Shown here in pieces: positions 41,157 through 53,439 of a stretch of DNA of 64,000 bases. Numbering within the stretch: the first letter of the stretch is position 1; each line of letters starts with the position of its first letter. The DNA is taken from contig NC_056002.1 in NCBI RefSeq assembly GCF_018446385.1, forward strand, positions 34,210,063 to 34,274,062, in the 5' to 3' direction. Under the pieces are notes generated by a model. It had not been told where the DNA came from. It saw nothing but the letters and a program-made list of their open reading frames with translations, and searched no databases. Position numbers and translations under genes: made by a program. The stretch is from Zingiber officinale (taxonomy: Eukaryota; Streptophyta; Magnoliopsida; Zingiberales; Zingiberaceae).

Positions 41157-42660
41157 TCATCTATTATGACTAGGCCACTTTGGTGCACCTTGGGTGACAA
41201 TTACCTTGTCTTTAGTTAATTTCTTCTTGTCCTTAACCTTAGACACCTTATCCTTGCCATAAACATATGCAACCCTAGCATATTTCTTCTTATTGGCTTT
41301 GTATGACACTCCCTTATCCTTGGTCACTCCTCCCTTACCAATGTCATGTGCCACCCTAGCACTTGACCTCCTTTTGGTTTTAGAGGGACCCAATTTGACA
41401 TTTTTGGATCTTTGACTATCCAAATACATGTCAAGTCCTTTAGATCCAATAATGAATCTATCCAGGACTTTCTCCATTTCCTCAAGCCTTAACTTTAAGA
41501 CTTGATTTTCCAACTCTAGGATTCTAACCCTAGAGTCAACTTATCCACCTTGGACATTCCTAGATCTACTCACCTTCCTAGGCATATGTCTCCCATTCTT
41601 GGGATTAATACCTAGATTTTCACCCACTTTCCTTCCCTTAGGTAAATTGGTTTGTGTCTTATTATGTCTAACCTTAGTACATGATTTCCTAGGGTTATCT
41701 ATAGTGTTGACCCTATTCCTATCATTATACCTAAATCCATAATTATGAATGGGTACATAATTTTTATTTTTTCTAACAAGCATGTAGAAATCTAAATTTT
41801 GATTAAATTTTAAAATAGGGATTACCTTCCCTTTTATCTTTGGAGCTCTCCCTTGACTTGAGCTCCTCTTCTTTTCTCATTTTTTCAAGTATGCCAATTT
41901 CTCGAGCTCTCCTCTCCTTGGGCACTTAGTATAGTTGTGACTATACTCACCACACGTGAAGTATCTAATATGCTTCTTCTCTTTCTTCTTCCTACAACTT
42001 ACATTAGTTAAATCAATCTTAGTGAGTTTAGGGTTTACCTCCCTTATCTTTTGGAGCGATGGTCACCTACTTTTGTAGTACCTCGTCTTACCACACTCAA
42101 AGCATTTGATGTGGCTCTTCCTGCTCTTCTTGGTGGATGAGGTGGAGGGTTGAGATTCCAAGATCTCTTCTTCCTTGGATGGATCCTCTTCCTCTTTACT
42201 CGAAGATGTGGATGATTCCACTTCCTCTTCCCTTGAAGATGTTACTTCCTCATCTTCCTTCTTCTTCTCGGGTGTTGAGCACGTGTCAACATCTGATTGA
42301 TCCTTCCCTTGGACCAATGCACCCTTCTCCTTGGGTTCCTCCACTCTTTGGAGTTGTGTAGTATCTGCATAGAGCGCAATCACCTTGCTCCAAAGCTTAT
42401 GAGCACTCTTGTACTCACCTACATTCGATACCACATTAGGAGGTAATAAATCAATTAAAATTCTAGTCACCTCCTTATTTGTCTTCGCTTGCTCTATTTG
42501 CTCCTTGGTCCAATATTGAGGTCGAAGATACTTCCCCTTCTTGTCCGTCAGAGCTTCGAATAGAACTTCCAATGCGGTCCAATGGCCCTAATCTATTTAG
42601 AACCAAGTCTGCAACCGCTTCCTCCAATACTCGAAATCATCTCGATCGTATGGAGGTGCG
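41157..42660 (-). pseudogene. E5 gag, several lesions
   Basis: Reading on the minus strand: APPYDRDDFEYWRKRLQTWF followed by stops, EVLFEALTDKKGKYLRPQYW, TKEQIEQAKTNKEV, LLPPNVVSNVGEYKSAHKLW. Then an acidic Ser/Glu linker, a damaged first zinc knuckle (CFECGKTRYYKSR, with Tyr at the His-preceding positions and a stop where the last Cys is expected), and a second knuckle-like CGEYSHNYTKC near 41910-41940. A basic tail and a coiled coil (ENQVLKLRLEEMEKVL) end the protein at 41157. The layout is the same as in E1 gag, so E5 and E1 are related gag-only families. At least three stops or frameshifts kill this copy. Confidence 0.82.
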
Positions 42661-42763
42661 ATTTGGATATCCCATCCTAGAGGTCCTTCGGACTCTATCT
42701 TCCTCTAGCGCTTTGCTCGCTCAGCGATTAGTCCGTAGAAGAGCGACCCGCTTTGATACCACT

Positions 42764-43746
42764 TATTAGGACCTTTGACACCAGCTAGAGGGGGGTGAAT
42801 AGCCGATCACCCACTTCGATCGCTTCCTATAATTGTTAGTACGCAACGAAATACAAAACAACTAACAAATAGAAAGACAACCCCAATGACACATTTGTTT
42901 AAGGTGGACGATCCCGATCCGTCGGTGGATGACTCCCCGAAAAACTCTAGTTAGCTCAAAGCTCCTTCTCGGTGGAGAAACCTTACCACAACCTTGATCC
43001 AAACACTCTTTTATCATAAGAGAAACTTGGAGCACTTATGAGACTTCTAATAGACTTTAACCAAGTCTATTTCATCAACCATTGCCAAGTACCCCGAGCA
43101 CTCTTAAATAGAGCTCTGGACAAAACATAAATTGTGTTTCCTGCCACCAGTGGACTGGTGTATACACCAATCGACTGGTCCTTTAAGTGAAGCCAACTGT
43201 TGTACCCCAACGGTCGGCTACTAGTCGACTACTACAGTGTATCAGTCGATTACTATAGTATACCAGTCGACTACTACAATATACCAGTCGACTATTATAG
43301 TACTACTACAGTAAATCTTAAATCTAGGATTTTACCCCGAGTACAGTCTCTCATGTACTCATCCTTGCTCGCACAACCTAGACCTAGCCTTCTAGCCTCC
43401 TCCATCAGCCTTACGCCCCTCAAATGCCTCCCATCCTTCACACTTTACCTTCTAGAGCTTCCATCAGCCTTGTCATCATTGTTAGGTCTTCACCTCTAAG
43501 AGATCGTGTCTCCAAGACTTCATCCATTACCAAGTCACACTTGGACTTACGTTGCCAAGACTACATGCTTGGACTTACACCATCAAGATTCACACTTGGA
43601 CTTTCCTCATTTGCCAAGATCACACTTGGACTTTTCTTGTTGTATCTATATCCTGCACACTCACAATACATATTAAATACAACAATAAAACTAACTTAAA
43701 CCTTTTCCTAAACATCGAAACATATGATACCTCGATTACTCCAACA
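42764..43746 (-). repeat. E5 5' LTR (983 bp)
   Basis: Pairs with 31468-32503. Primer site bases TGGTATCAAAG follow in minus sense at 42751-42761. A CAGTCGACTG-type array is at 43145-43300. Confidence 0.88.
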
Positions 43747-43748
43747 AT

Positions 43749-44363
43749 TGTTGGGGTTGTAAGGTTACAAATATAGTCTCACATTAAAAATACATGAGAA
43801 AGATCATGGATTTATAAGATAAAGATATCTTCATGGGAATGAGGTCTTTTGGCTAGAGCCCAGGAGCAAAACCATGAGAGCTTAGGCCCAAAATACATAA
43901 TATCATACTATTATGGAGATATTTAAATTTATTTTGGTCCTAACAATTGGTATCAGAGTGAGGTTGCTCTTCACCGGACTAACCACCAGAAGAAACATGA
44001 GCCAGAGCCATGATCTAAGATCGAACCATGTGGGTGAAACCTTGAACGAAGTAGGGGAGACCTTGAGTAGGTCAAGGTGACCCGATGCTCAAAGGGAGGC
44101 CCTAAGCAGTTCAAAAGTGACTCGGTGCTTGAGGGGGATCCTGTGATCCTTTGTTTGAGGGGGGATTATTGGGGTTGCAAGATTACAAATATAGTCCCAC
44201 ATTGAAAACACATGAGAAAGATCATGAGTTTATAAGAAAAATATATCTCCATTGGCATGAGACCTTTTGGGTAGAGTCCAAGAGTAAAACCATGAGGGCT
44301 TAGGCCCAAAGTGGACAATATCATACTATTGTGGAGATATTTAAATTCCTTTTGGTCCTAACA
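43749..44363 (+). mobile_element. E7: TRIM (miniature LTR retrotransposon, 615 bp)
   Basis: Two 197-bp LTRs (43749-43945 and 44167-44363), starting TGTTGGGGTTG / TATTGGGGTTG and ending GGTCCTAACA, enclose a 221-bp interior. The interior begins with the primer site TGGTATCAGAG (43948-43958) and ends with a polypurine tract GAGGGGGGA near 44157-44165. No coding capacity. This is the definition of a terminal-repeat retrotransposon in miniature. The LTRs differ at roughly 25-30 positions, so the insertion is old, in keeping with its place in the decayed E2. The right flank CATTG matches CATTG at 31463-31467. The simplest reading is that the TRIM entered E2 with target duplication CATTG and E5 later inserted at its left edge. 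Confidence 0.85.
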
Positions 44364-44368
44364 CATTG

Positions 44369-44833
44369 TAGTTTTTGTCTCAAAGATGGTATTTACTTTG
44401 GGATCATAAAACTTATAGCCCCATGATCGCTTAGAATATCCAATAAAGTAGCTACTTACTATTCTAGAGTCCAATTTCTTTTCAAGTTGCCAATACGGTC
44501 AAGCCTCAGTCGGACATCTCCAAATATGAAAATATTTGAGACTTGACTTTCACCTTATCCAAAGCTCAAAAGGTGTTTTAGTAGCTACTTTAGTGGATAC
44601 TCAATTTAGAATGTAAGCTACTATTTTTAATGCTTCTCCCCATATGACTATGGCAAAGTTAAATGACTAACCATACTCCTTACCATATCCTTAAGAGTTT
44701 GATTTCATCATTCAGCTATACCATTCATGCTTGGTGAGCATGTCATGATATATTATGGAACGATTCCACACTCCTCTAGGTATTGAGCAAAAGGTCTTAG
44801 ATATTGCTCACCTTAACCATTGTATCTACCATA
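44369..44833 (-). pseudogene. Old copia E2: integrase core remnant
   Basis: The minus-strand reading contains EQYLRPFAQYLEECGIVPQY, CSPSMNGIAE, NQTLKDMVRSM, ATKTPFELW, RSWGYKFYDPK and TIFETKT. These are the E-F-YC---GI--Q---P-TPQQNGVAER-NRTL--M-R-M and TPYELW ... GY-FY-P----F-T regions of a copia integrase. Many stops. It runs directly into 31462 once E5 and the TRIM are removed, which supports the nesting order. Confidence 0.82.
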
Positions 44834-46173
44834 GTATTTGTAGTACCTCGGGTAATAAACCAAGTTAAGTTAGGCCTTGTGTATTTAATGTCTTATGTCT
44901 GAGTGTGCAGAAACTTAGGAATATAAGAAGTTGAGTGGAAGGCACAGTGAGTGAGAAGGATGACACACGAAGGGAGTCAATGAGTTTAGTGCATCCATGG
45001 GATGAAGAGCTATAGAAGAGTATACCAGTGAAGTGAGAAGGACACGTGTGATGCATCCGAGGGATGAGAAGCCAGGAGGAAGTCAGCTCGAGAATAAGGT
45101 CAGAGTTGGGTTCGAGTGAGCTAAACTCCGGATGACCAGAGTATCACCTAACCAAGCAGGGCTCGAAAATGGTCAACTCAGAAGTTGACAATGAAGACCC
45201 AAGGCACCTCAGTTGGATTGAGGCACCTCGGATGTCCAATAGATCAGCTACGGTTGAAGAGACATAAGGAACCTAAGTTGTTTGGAGGTACCTCGGGTGA
45301 ATACTAACCGAGGTGCTTCTAATCAACCGAGTGCCTTCGATGATCTTGGAGCCATTATGGTGTGGATAAGAGCGGGAATCCAGCTCATCCTAATTAAGGT
45401 GCCTCTGATGAACCGAGGCGCTTCGAATGCCACTAGATTAGAAATTGAACGTTGTGTGGAGATAAATCTTATTTAGTTGGAGGTGCCTCCTGTTGGTGTA
45501 GGTAGGCCAGCAAGAGGGGGTGAATTGCTTGTAAAATAAAAATTAACCTTTCCCGATCTTCCAACTCAGATTAGAAGCTCAATTATAATAAAAAAAATTA
45601 AACAAAAAAAAATAGAAGAGGCTAAGAAATTAACTTAGCTACAAATTAGATGGTTGTTAATCCAAGACAGTGAAGAGCACTAGTGGGTCTCATTCGTTGC
45701 AGGCGGAGAAGCCTCTTATAGATGTTAACAGTGTTAGCACAGTGGGGCCCACAAGAGAGGGTTGAATCGCTTGAAATACTAAAATACCCTTCTCGTTCTT
45801 TCAACTCTATTTAAAATGCAACAATAATAATAAAATAAAAGTAACAAAAAATAAGGAAGAGACTCAGGATTTACTTAGTTACAACCTAGGTGGTTGTTAA
45901 TCCAAGGCAGTTGCAAAGCTTACTAAGAATCTCCTTCTCTGAAGGTGGAAAAGCCTTTTACACACAATGACAGCTTAAACAGTTGCTAGGAAGTTAATAC
46001 AAGAGTTGATATTCTATTTCCTAGCTCCAGAGGCCTTTTTATAGCTCCTGGAATTCCTATCCGTAGCTCGAGGACGCCTTCAAGGAGAATGGAAGGCACC
46101 TCCAGCGAGGCAGTAGTGGATAAAGGTTTATCCGCTGCCAACAACTACTTTGGCCAGGTCGAGGGCGCCTTCC

Positions 46174-46310
46174 ATAGGCATGGAAGGTGCCTTCCTTGCT
46201 TATGGAGGGCGTCTTCCATGCTTATGGAAGGCACCCTCCGCTTGAAGGAAACGAAGGCGCATTGGGTGCCTCAGAGGCACCTTATATTCCTTTAGAAGGC
46301 ACCTTCAGCA
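46174..46310. repeat. Palindrome cluster in the E10 LTR
   Basis: Repeated GGAAGGYGCCTTCC / GAAGGCACCTTC blocks, many self-complementary. Similar clusters occur in the other E10 LTR (49110-49200, 56570-56640) and in E9 (57185-57330, 59410-59540). Confidence 0.8.
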
Positions 46311-47365
46311 GATTCTCCAGCCTCCATATAGTCTTGATCTGCTCTGATCGCCTGGGTGATTCCTGCCTACTGAAATAGGGCTCACCCGAGCCCAATTTCT
46401 GTCCTTCTCCTCGAGCAGGCTTCCACTCTGACTTCTCGTCTCTCAAACATTGCGTACGTTCTTCTCATCCACCGGTGTACTCTTTTGTAGTACTTTGTTC
46501 CTCGGATGCACCGAACTCGTTGGCTCTCTTCCCGTGTCATCCTTCTCGCTAGCTGCGTCTTCCGCTCGACTTCTTGTGCTCTTAAGTTCCTGCACACTTA
46601 GACACAGGGATCAAACCAAAACAAGACCTAACCTAACTTGGTTGATCACATCAAAACAACCACGAGTTCAACAATATCCTCCTTTTTGATGTGCATCAAC
46701 CCAAGTTCTAGGGTAAAACAAACAGATAAAAAAAATTTGCAAAACATTTTAAATATTAAATTGCAATATAAGAAATTGCAAAAACAAGTATAATGTCATT
46801 TGAGTTAGAAATATTCAAATTGAGAAAAAAAATCCTCACTCCCCCTAACTCCCCCTTGTATCTTTCCTCCCCCTATGATCACATCAAAAAAAAAATACTA
46901 GGAAAAAAATTTTGAAATTAAATTAAATCTTTGGGGGCACCTTAGTAAGTAAATCTTGCTAGTTAACCAATTTCTAAGTCATGAAATTTTCAAATAATTG
47001 ACCAATATTAAAAACATTATTTATCTAATTTGATAAGCTTATCAGTTTATCAATTAAATATTTAATTCAGTAATTGACTTCCAGGATGTGGTGAGACACT
47101 AGGCCTTCTTGGTTATTGGATCATCAACTACTTCTAGACAAAGCCTTTTAAAGAATTTAAACATTTAATTTTTTTGAAAGTCAAAAACAAATGTTTAATC
47201 TAAATAAGATTTTGGAACCCAATACAGGTTCCTTCCTACTCGGATAATAAAAAATTTAGGGGGTATATAATTTTTAAATTTTTTTCTAATTTGTCCTTGG
47301 TGATGTCTAATATACTAGTTTAACCTACCATGAATTCTAAGTTCTGATTTTTTAAAGTTATTTAA

Positions 47366-48650
47366 TTATGAGCATGCATCTTTTTTTAAACTGTCAATTT
47401 GCATTTTCAAGTTATCATTTTCAACCTTTAAGTTGTTTAATTGTCCTTTCAAATCATCGTTCTCTTTTTCTAATTTTGCCAAATCTTTGGTAAGAATTTT
47501 AATAAACTGAAAGGGCTGATTAGGGGATAGAGCACGTACCTCACTTACCTTAAGTTCTGATGCCCCCCCCCCCCCCCTCATCGTTGCTTTCTTCTTATGA
47601 TCCTCCCCCTTCATTTATGTTCATCTCTGAGCTGGTCTCATCTTCTTCTTGATGGATTGCCGTTAGGGCTAGTCCAGCGTATGCTTCGATTTCAGATTCG
47701 GAGGATGACGACTCGTCCAATGTGGCTTCGGGATTATGTTTGGGCCGAGCTGGCTTCTTATTCTTTTCCTTGTCTTTGTTCTTCAGTTTTGGGCAGTCAT
47801 CTTTGATGTGTCCTTCTTCGTTGCAATTGTAGCATAGGACAGTCCTTCTATTTTCAAGATGCTTACTAGTCTGCGATTTAAATTTATTAGATTTAATAAA
47901 TTTATTGAACTTTCTTGCCATAAGAGCCACTTTGACTTCATCGATGGATGCTTCGGAGTCTTGATCTTCCGTCTTTGCTTTTAGGGCAACATTGAGATTT
48001 GTCTTTTTTATTTTTTTAGGATCTACAATTCGAGATTCATGAATTTCAAAAGTGGAAAACAAAATCTCTAGTGTACTTACCTCAAGATCCTTAGAGATAT
48101 AGTATGCATCTACTAAGGATGCCCATTCTGAAGTTCTCGGGAAGGCATTGATCGCATACCGGATTGAATCTCGATTTGTTATCGATTCTCCGAGATTGTT
48201 TAACTGAGTAATCAGTTCTTTGATTCATGCTTGGAGTTGCACTACCTTTTCTCTATTGTCCATCCTCAGGTTTGTTAGCTGGGTTCAGAAAATGTCTTGC
48301 CTTGCTAACTTTGCTTCCAAGGTACCTTCGTGAAGTTCTAGAAACTTCTCCTAGAGATCTTTAGCGGAGTCGTAGCTGCCAATTTGATTGACCTCCTGGG
48401 GTGGAAGGATGCTGAGCAGATGGAACTCTACTTTACCGTTCGCCATGAAGTTCGCTTGCTTCTTCTTCGTCCACTAATATTCTTCTTTCTTGGCTCTGTG
48501 TTGATCCATAGGTGCTACAAAATCATATTTCATTATTAACAGAATTTCAAAATATGTTTTGAAGAATACCTCCATTCGGTGTTTCCATTGTTTGAAGTCT
48601 CTGTCAAATTTGGGAGGGGGGTGAATGCTTGCAATGACCATTGTCTTGAT
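47366..48650 (-). pseudogene. E10 gag, broken
   Basis: The clearest part, 47595-48062, encodes LNVALKAKTEDQDSEASIDE, a basic region, the zinc knuckle CYNCNEEGHIKDDCPKLKNK and an acidic tail. A frameshift at a C-homopolymer (about 47562-47578) separates it from 47366-47614, a coiled coil (LAKLEKENDDLKGQLNNLKV, ENDNLKMQIDSLKK). Upstream to about 48650 the capsid-type region is recognisable in minus translation but carries stops. No pol follows; the polypurine tract is 0.7 kb downstream. Confidence 0.78.
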
Positions 48651-49214
48651 CTTGATGCTTCAGTCGGCGGTTAGTCCTTCTGACGTGGTTGGGCTCTGAT
48701 ACCACTTGTTGGCGCAGTGGGGCCGACAAGAGAGGGTTGAATCGCTTGAAATACTAAAATACCCTTCTCATTCATTCAACTCTATTTAAAATGCAACAAT
48801 AATAAAAAAAATAAAAGTGACAAAAAATAAGGAAGAGACTCAGGATTTACTTGGTTACAACCTAGATGGTTGTTAATCCAAGATAGTTGCAAATCTGACT
48901 AAGAATCTCCTTCTCTGAAGGCAGAGAAGACTTTTACACACATGAAAGCTAAAACAGTTGCTAGGAAGTTAATAAAAGAGTTGATATTCTATTTCCTAGC
49001 TCTAGGGGTCTTTTTATAGCTCCTAGAAATCCTATCCGTAGCTTGAGGGCACCTCCAGCGAGACAACAACAGATAAAGGTTTATCCGTTGCCAACGGATA
49101 CTTTGGCCAAGTCGAGGGTACCTTCCATAGGCATGGAAGGTGCCTCCCTTGCTTATGGAGGACGCCTTCCATGCCCATGGAAGGTGCCCTCCATTTGAAG
49201 GAAGCGGAGGTGCA

Positions 49215-51888
49215 TGTTAGGATGTATACTAAAAGCCTAACTTTTGGTATAAACATTTATCTAGAAATAAGAATCACATTGGTCAAATGCCTACATTTAT
49301 AATAAATGTAGTTGTTCAATTAATTTATATTGTAGATAACATGATGTGTGGTGTCACACACAGAGGATCATGTTATCAGTACCTTATAAATTATAAACAG
49401 TAGCTCACAATCAAAATGGAAAGGAACAAACCATTGGAATATCATAGTGTAATTAGGTATTAGTTTGTCTTAACTATATAATTACACTAGTACACTTAGA
49501 GTGTATTGAGTAGGACCATTAGAGGTCGTCTCTTTTATACTGACTTTATAAAGGGACAAAGACCTCAGTTATTATGGAAGTGTGTGCTCTTAATCCTAAT
49601 ATAATAACAAGCACATATATTTGATATTTATTTCTTTAATTTATCAATGGGTGAGATTTAGTTCGATAAATCAATAAGGCCGATAAGTTGGGAAATGATA
49701 TCACTTATAGTGTGTGTTGTTGATTATAGAAGGAAACTGTGTCCTAGTAATCTAGGTTGATAATGTCCCCAAGAGGAGCTCATAAGTATTGTTATGTTAA
49801 ACCCTGCAGGTGGACTTAGTCCGACATGATGATGAGGTTGAGTGGTACTACTCTTGGACTAAGATATTAATTAAGTGAGTTGTCAGTAACTCATTTAATT
49901 AGTGGACATTCGACATCTTAAACACAGGGAGACTGACACACTCATAATAAGAAGGAGCCCAAAATGTAATTTGGGATTGGTGCGGTAGTTCAATAATAGT
50001 TCTTTAGTGGAATGAATTATTATTGATGAAATTAAGTTGTGTATTCGGGGCGAACACGGGAAGCTTAATTTCATCGGGAGACCAAAACCAATTCCTCCTC
50101 TCGGTCCCTATCGTAGCCTCTTGTATATAGAGATTTATACCCACCATATACCCACCTTCTTACCCATCCAATGGGGCCGGCCAAGTTAGCTTGGAACCCA
50201 AGCTAGGGCCGACCAAGACCAAGTGGATGAGCCAAGTTGGTGGCCGGTCAAAGCTTGGGTCCCAAGCTTAGGTGGCCGGCCACTAGAATATTAAAAAGGA
50301 TTTTTATTAAAATTATTTCTTATGTGGATATCATGGTTCTAAAAGAGAGTTTAAAAAATTAAAAATTTCCTTTTATAGATTTCTACAAAAGATTAAGAGA
50401 AGAGATTAATCTCTTTCCTTATTTGTAGATTAAAAGGATGGTTTTAATTTTTGGTAAAAACTTTCCTTATTTGTAAATCATCCACATGTTTAAAAGAGAG
50501 TTTAAAATTTGAAATCTTTCCTTATTTGTTGATTAAAAGGTGGATTTTAAATTTTAAGAAAACATTCCTTTTTAACCATGTTCATGATTTAAAAGAGAGT
50601 TTAAAAATTAAATATTCTCTTTTATAAGTTTCTACAAAAAGATTAAGAAAAGATTTGATATTTTTCCTTATTTGTAGATTAAAAGAGATTTTAATTTTTA
50701 GAGATAACTTTCTTTTTATCTACATGTTTAAAAGAAAGATTTTAATTTATAAAGTTTCCTTTTTACTAACCATGAAGGGATTAAAATTATTGGAGAAATT
50801 TTTATAAATTTCTGGAAACAAATTAGGAAGTTTTAATTAATTAAAAACTCTCCTTGTTTATAGCTTGTGGTGGCCGGCCATATGAATTGAGAAAAGAAAA
50901 TTGATTTTTAATTAATTAAATTTTCTTTTTCATGGCAAAAGAATTAAGGAAGTTTTTATTAAAATTCCCTTATTTGCCAAGACCAAGGATTATAAAAGAG
51001 GGGGTAGAGGTGCCTTCATGGGTGAACGACTCTATTTTATTTTCTCCCTCTTTTCTTCCTTGGTGTGGCCGACCCTTCTCCTTTTCTCTCTTCCTCTTGT
51101 GTGGCCGAAATCCTTTATCTCTTGGAGCTTTGAGGAGGTGGCCGGATCTAGCTTGAGGAAGAAGGAGAGAAAGCTTGCATCCCTTGGAGCTTGGTTGGTG
51201 AAAAAATTCTTCATCCTTAAGAAGATATGCTTGGCCGAAACTTGAAGGAAGGAAGAAGAAGGTGCCTTGGTGGTTCTCGTCTCGGAAGATCGTTGCCCAC
51301 ACAACATCCGGGATTAGAAGAGGAATACGGTAGAAGACCTAGAGGTTTTTGTTTGCAAAAGAAAAGGTATACTAGTATTTAATTTCCGCATCATACTAGT
51401 TTTATTTCTTTATAAAAATACCAAATACAAGAGGCATGCGATTCTAGTATTTCGAATTAGTTTTCGATGTTGTGTTCTTTTGTTTTTCTTTTCCTTGTGA
51501 TTTGATTGTTCCTTTTGGTTGACCTAAAGTTATTTAAGGAAATTAAATATTAGCTTTCCTTAAAAGGCTTTGTCTAAGCGGTGGTGGTTGTTCCCATATC
51601 CAAGAAGGTCATGTGCCTCGCCATGCAATCTTGGAAGCCAATTTTGGAAATTAATATTTAATGGAATTAATAACCTAGGTGATTTGGATCGAACGTGTTA
51701 AGTTCCGCAGGAGATCCAAGTCTAAACCTAAAAGAACAAATAAATTAAACTTAGGATCAAACGTGTTAAGTTCCGCAGGCGATCCAAGTTTAATTTAAAA
51801 GAACACATGGTAGCTCGGAAAAGGTTCAGACCTTTGTACAAAATTTTTATACAGTGGAACCATTAGGTTTTCTGAGTAGCAACCAACA
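49215..51888 (+). repeat. E11 5' LTR (2674 bp)
   Basis: Starts TGTTAGGATGTATAC, ends AACCAACA. The middle (50330-50780) is a series of diverged AT-rich modules around TTTAAAAGAGAGTTTAAA and CTTTCCTTATTTGTAGATTA. GGCCGGCC-type sites recur at 50175-50290 and 50870-50880. A TATAAAAG box is at 50991-50998, about 0.9 kb from the LTR end. The short ORFs called downstream of it are in the presumed R-U5 and do not resemble known proteins. Confidence 0.9.
50991..50998 (+). promoter_or_regulatory. E11 LTR TATA box
   Basis: TATAAAAG after the AT-rich module array; the same octamer is in the 3' LTR at 55666-55673. Confidence 0.65.
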
Positions 51889-51902
51889 ATTGGTATCAGA
51901 GC

Positions 51903-53380
51903 TAGGGTTTTGCCTCTGTGTATTTGGTATTAGTTTAATTATGCACATGTCATACATAATTTAGGCAGGATAATAATAGGATGTGCTAACTTTGTGGATG
52001 CAGGATCCAACTATTATGGCTTATAGATATTGTGTGTGTGATTGGACCCTTGGACATGTCAAGGGCATTATATTGTGTGTGCATGATTGTATTATAAAAT
52101 ACAGCAGGAGCTGTATTTAGTTTTATTAGGATTTCATTTTTTAATCTAGATGCATGTACATTCCTTCGAGGAATATATGATCGAAAAATATAAAATTCTA
52201 TTTATGTCGCGGATCGAATCTTGCAAGGTGTGGAACCTTTTGAGGATCAGATGCGCAGCGGAATAAGGAGCAAGATGGATGCGACAACTAGACCCAGTGG
52301 CGGTGGCCAAAGATGGCAGCAGCTAGAGTTGGCGACACACGGAGGACAGCAATAGATAAAAGCCATAATAGCTGAAAATTAGTTTTTCTATTTATTGCTT
52401 TTTATGCTGTGCTGTGTGTGCTTGTTAGTATGCATGTTAAGTAGGCTAGCATAGTCAAAATTCCTCACTTTAAATAACTAAGTGGGAGAGGGATTTATGT
52501 TTAATAAATTCCACGGTCTCCATTACTGGTTTATAAGTGATGCAACAAGCTTGCGCATTGGCTCTGAGTGCCTTCCTCCATATCGGATGAGCTTGTTTGC
52601 GGATCACTAGATTAAACTTCCATTTTGGATGACTATAGGAAGTTAATTAAGAGCATGTGATCTTCCCCATCGGAAGGGGCACAATCTTATTAATGGACTT
52701 AGTGTCAAGTAATGGTATACACTTAGGCACGTCTAATAGTATCCTCCCCATCGGAGTCACTGTTATTATTTGTGTGACCGAAGAAAACCAACTATTAATT
52801 TATCAAATAAATAGGTTGACAAGATAATAAAATTAAAAACTCCTCTTACAAATGTTTGATTTTATATACGTCCACACTATCGTGGCATACAAAATTCACG
52901 GTGTTTGAGGTAATTTTATTTTGTCATAAAGATTTATTGACAAGATAATTAATGGGTAAAACCCTCCTCTTACAAATGTTTAAATTTTATATACTTCCAC
53001 ACTATCGTGGCATGCAAAATTCATAGTGTTTGAGGTGTTGGTGAATTTAAATAATATTGTTTGAGGAATCAATGTTATTTTAAATTCAAAAGTTTTGACC
53101 AAATATTTGATCAAAGACAGATCAACTATTAATTTTATTCATCATAAAGTAAAGTTGATGAGATAATAAAATTAATGGATAAAATCTCCTCTTTGATTTT
53201 GTATACGTCCACACTATCGTGACATACAAAATTCATGGGAATTTTAAGGAGTTGATCTTGACCAAATATTTTTGTGACTCTTAGGATTTAAAATGTTTGT
53301 CAATCCCCTAGTTGTTATACTATAGAAAAGACTTAGTAGTCCCAATTGTAATGATTGGAAATAGTACTTGGACATTAAGG
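51903..53380 (+). other. E11 leader, non-coding
   Basis: No gag frame is recognisable, although gag would be expected here. A segment of about 100 bp with CGTCCACACTATCGTGGCAT recurs three times (near 52870, 52995 and 53205), separated by related AT-rich sequence. It is therefore a tandem repeat that seems to have replaced gag. Confidence 0.6.
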
Positions 53381-53439
53381 TAGACTGTCTTCTTAGAATT
53401 AAGAACAAGATAGGTGTATTTTATTCATACATGTTTAGT

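Larger units (their letters stand above)
31468..43746 (-). mobile_element. E5: gag-only copia element with nested Athila-like insert
   Basis: LTRs are at 42764-43746 (5') and 31468-32503 (3'), in minus sense starting TGTTGGAGTAAT/TGTTGGAGCAAT and ending in TCCCAACA-type bases (5' copy degraded to CCTAATA). The primer site TGGTATCAAAG lies in minus sense next to the 5' LTR. A pyrimidine run (minus-sense polypurine tract) is at 32504-32515. Without E6 the element is about 4.7 kb with roughly 2.65 kb of interior, coding only for gag. The left flank is CATTG (31463-31467); the same CATTG is found on the far side of the adjoining TRIM (44364-44368), while E5's own right flank reads ATTGT. Confidence 0.85.
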
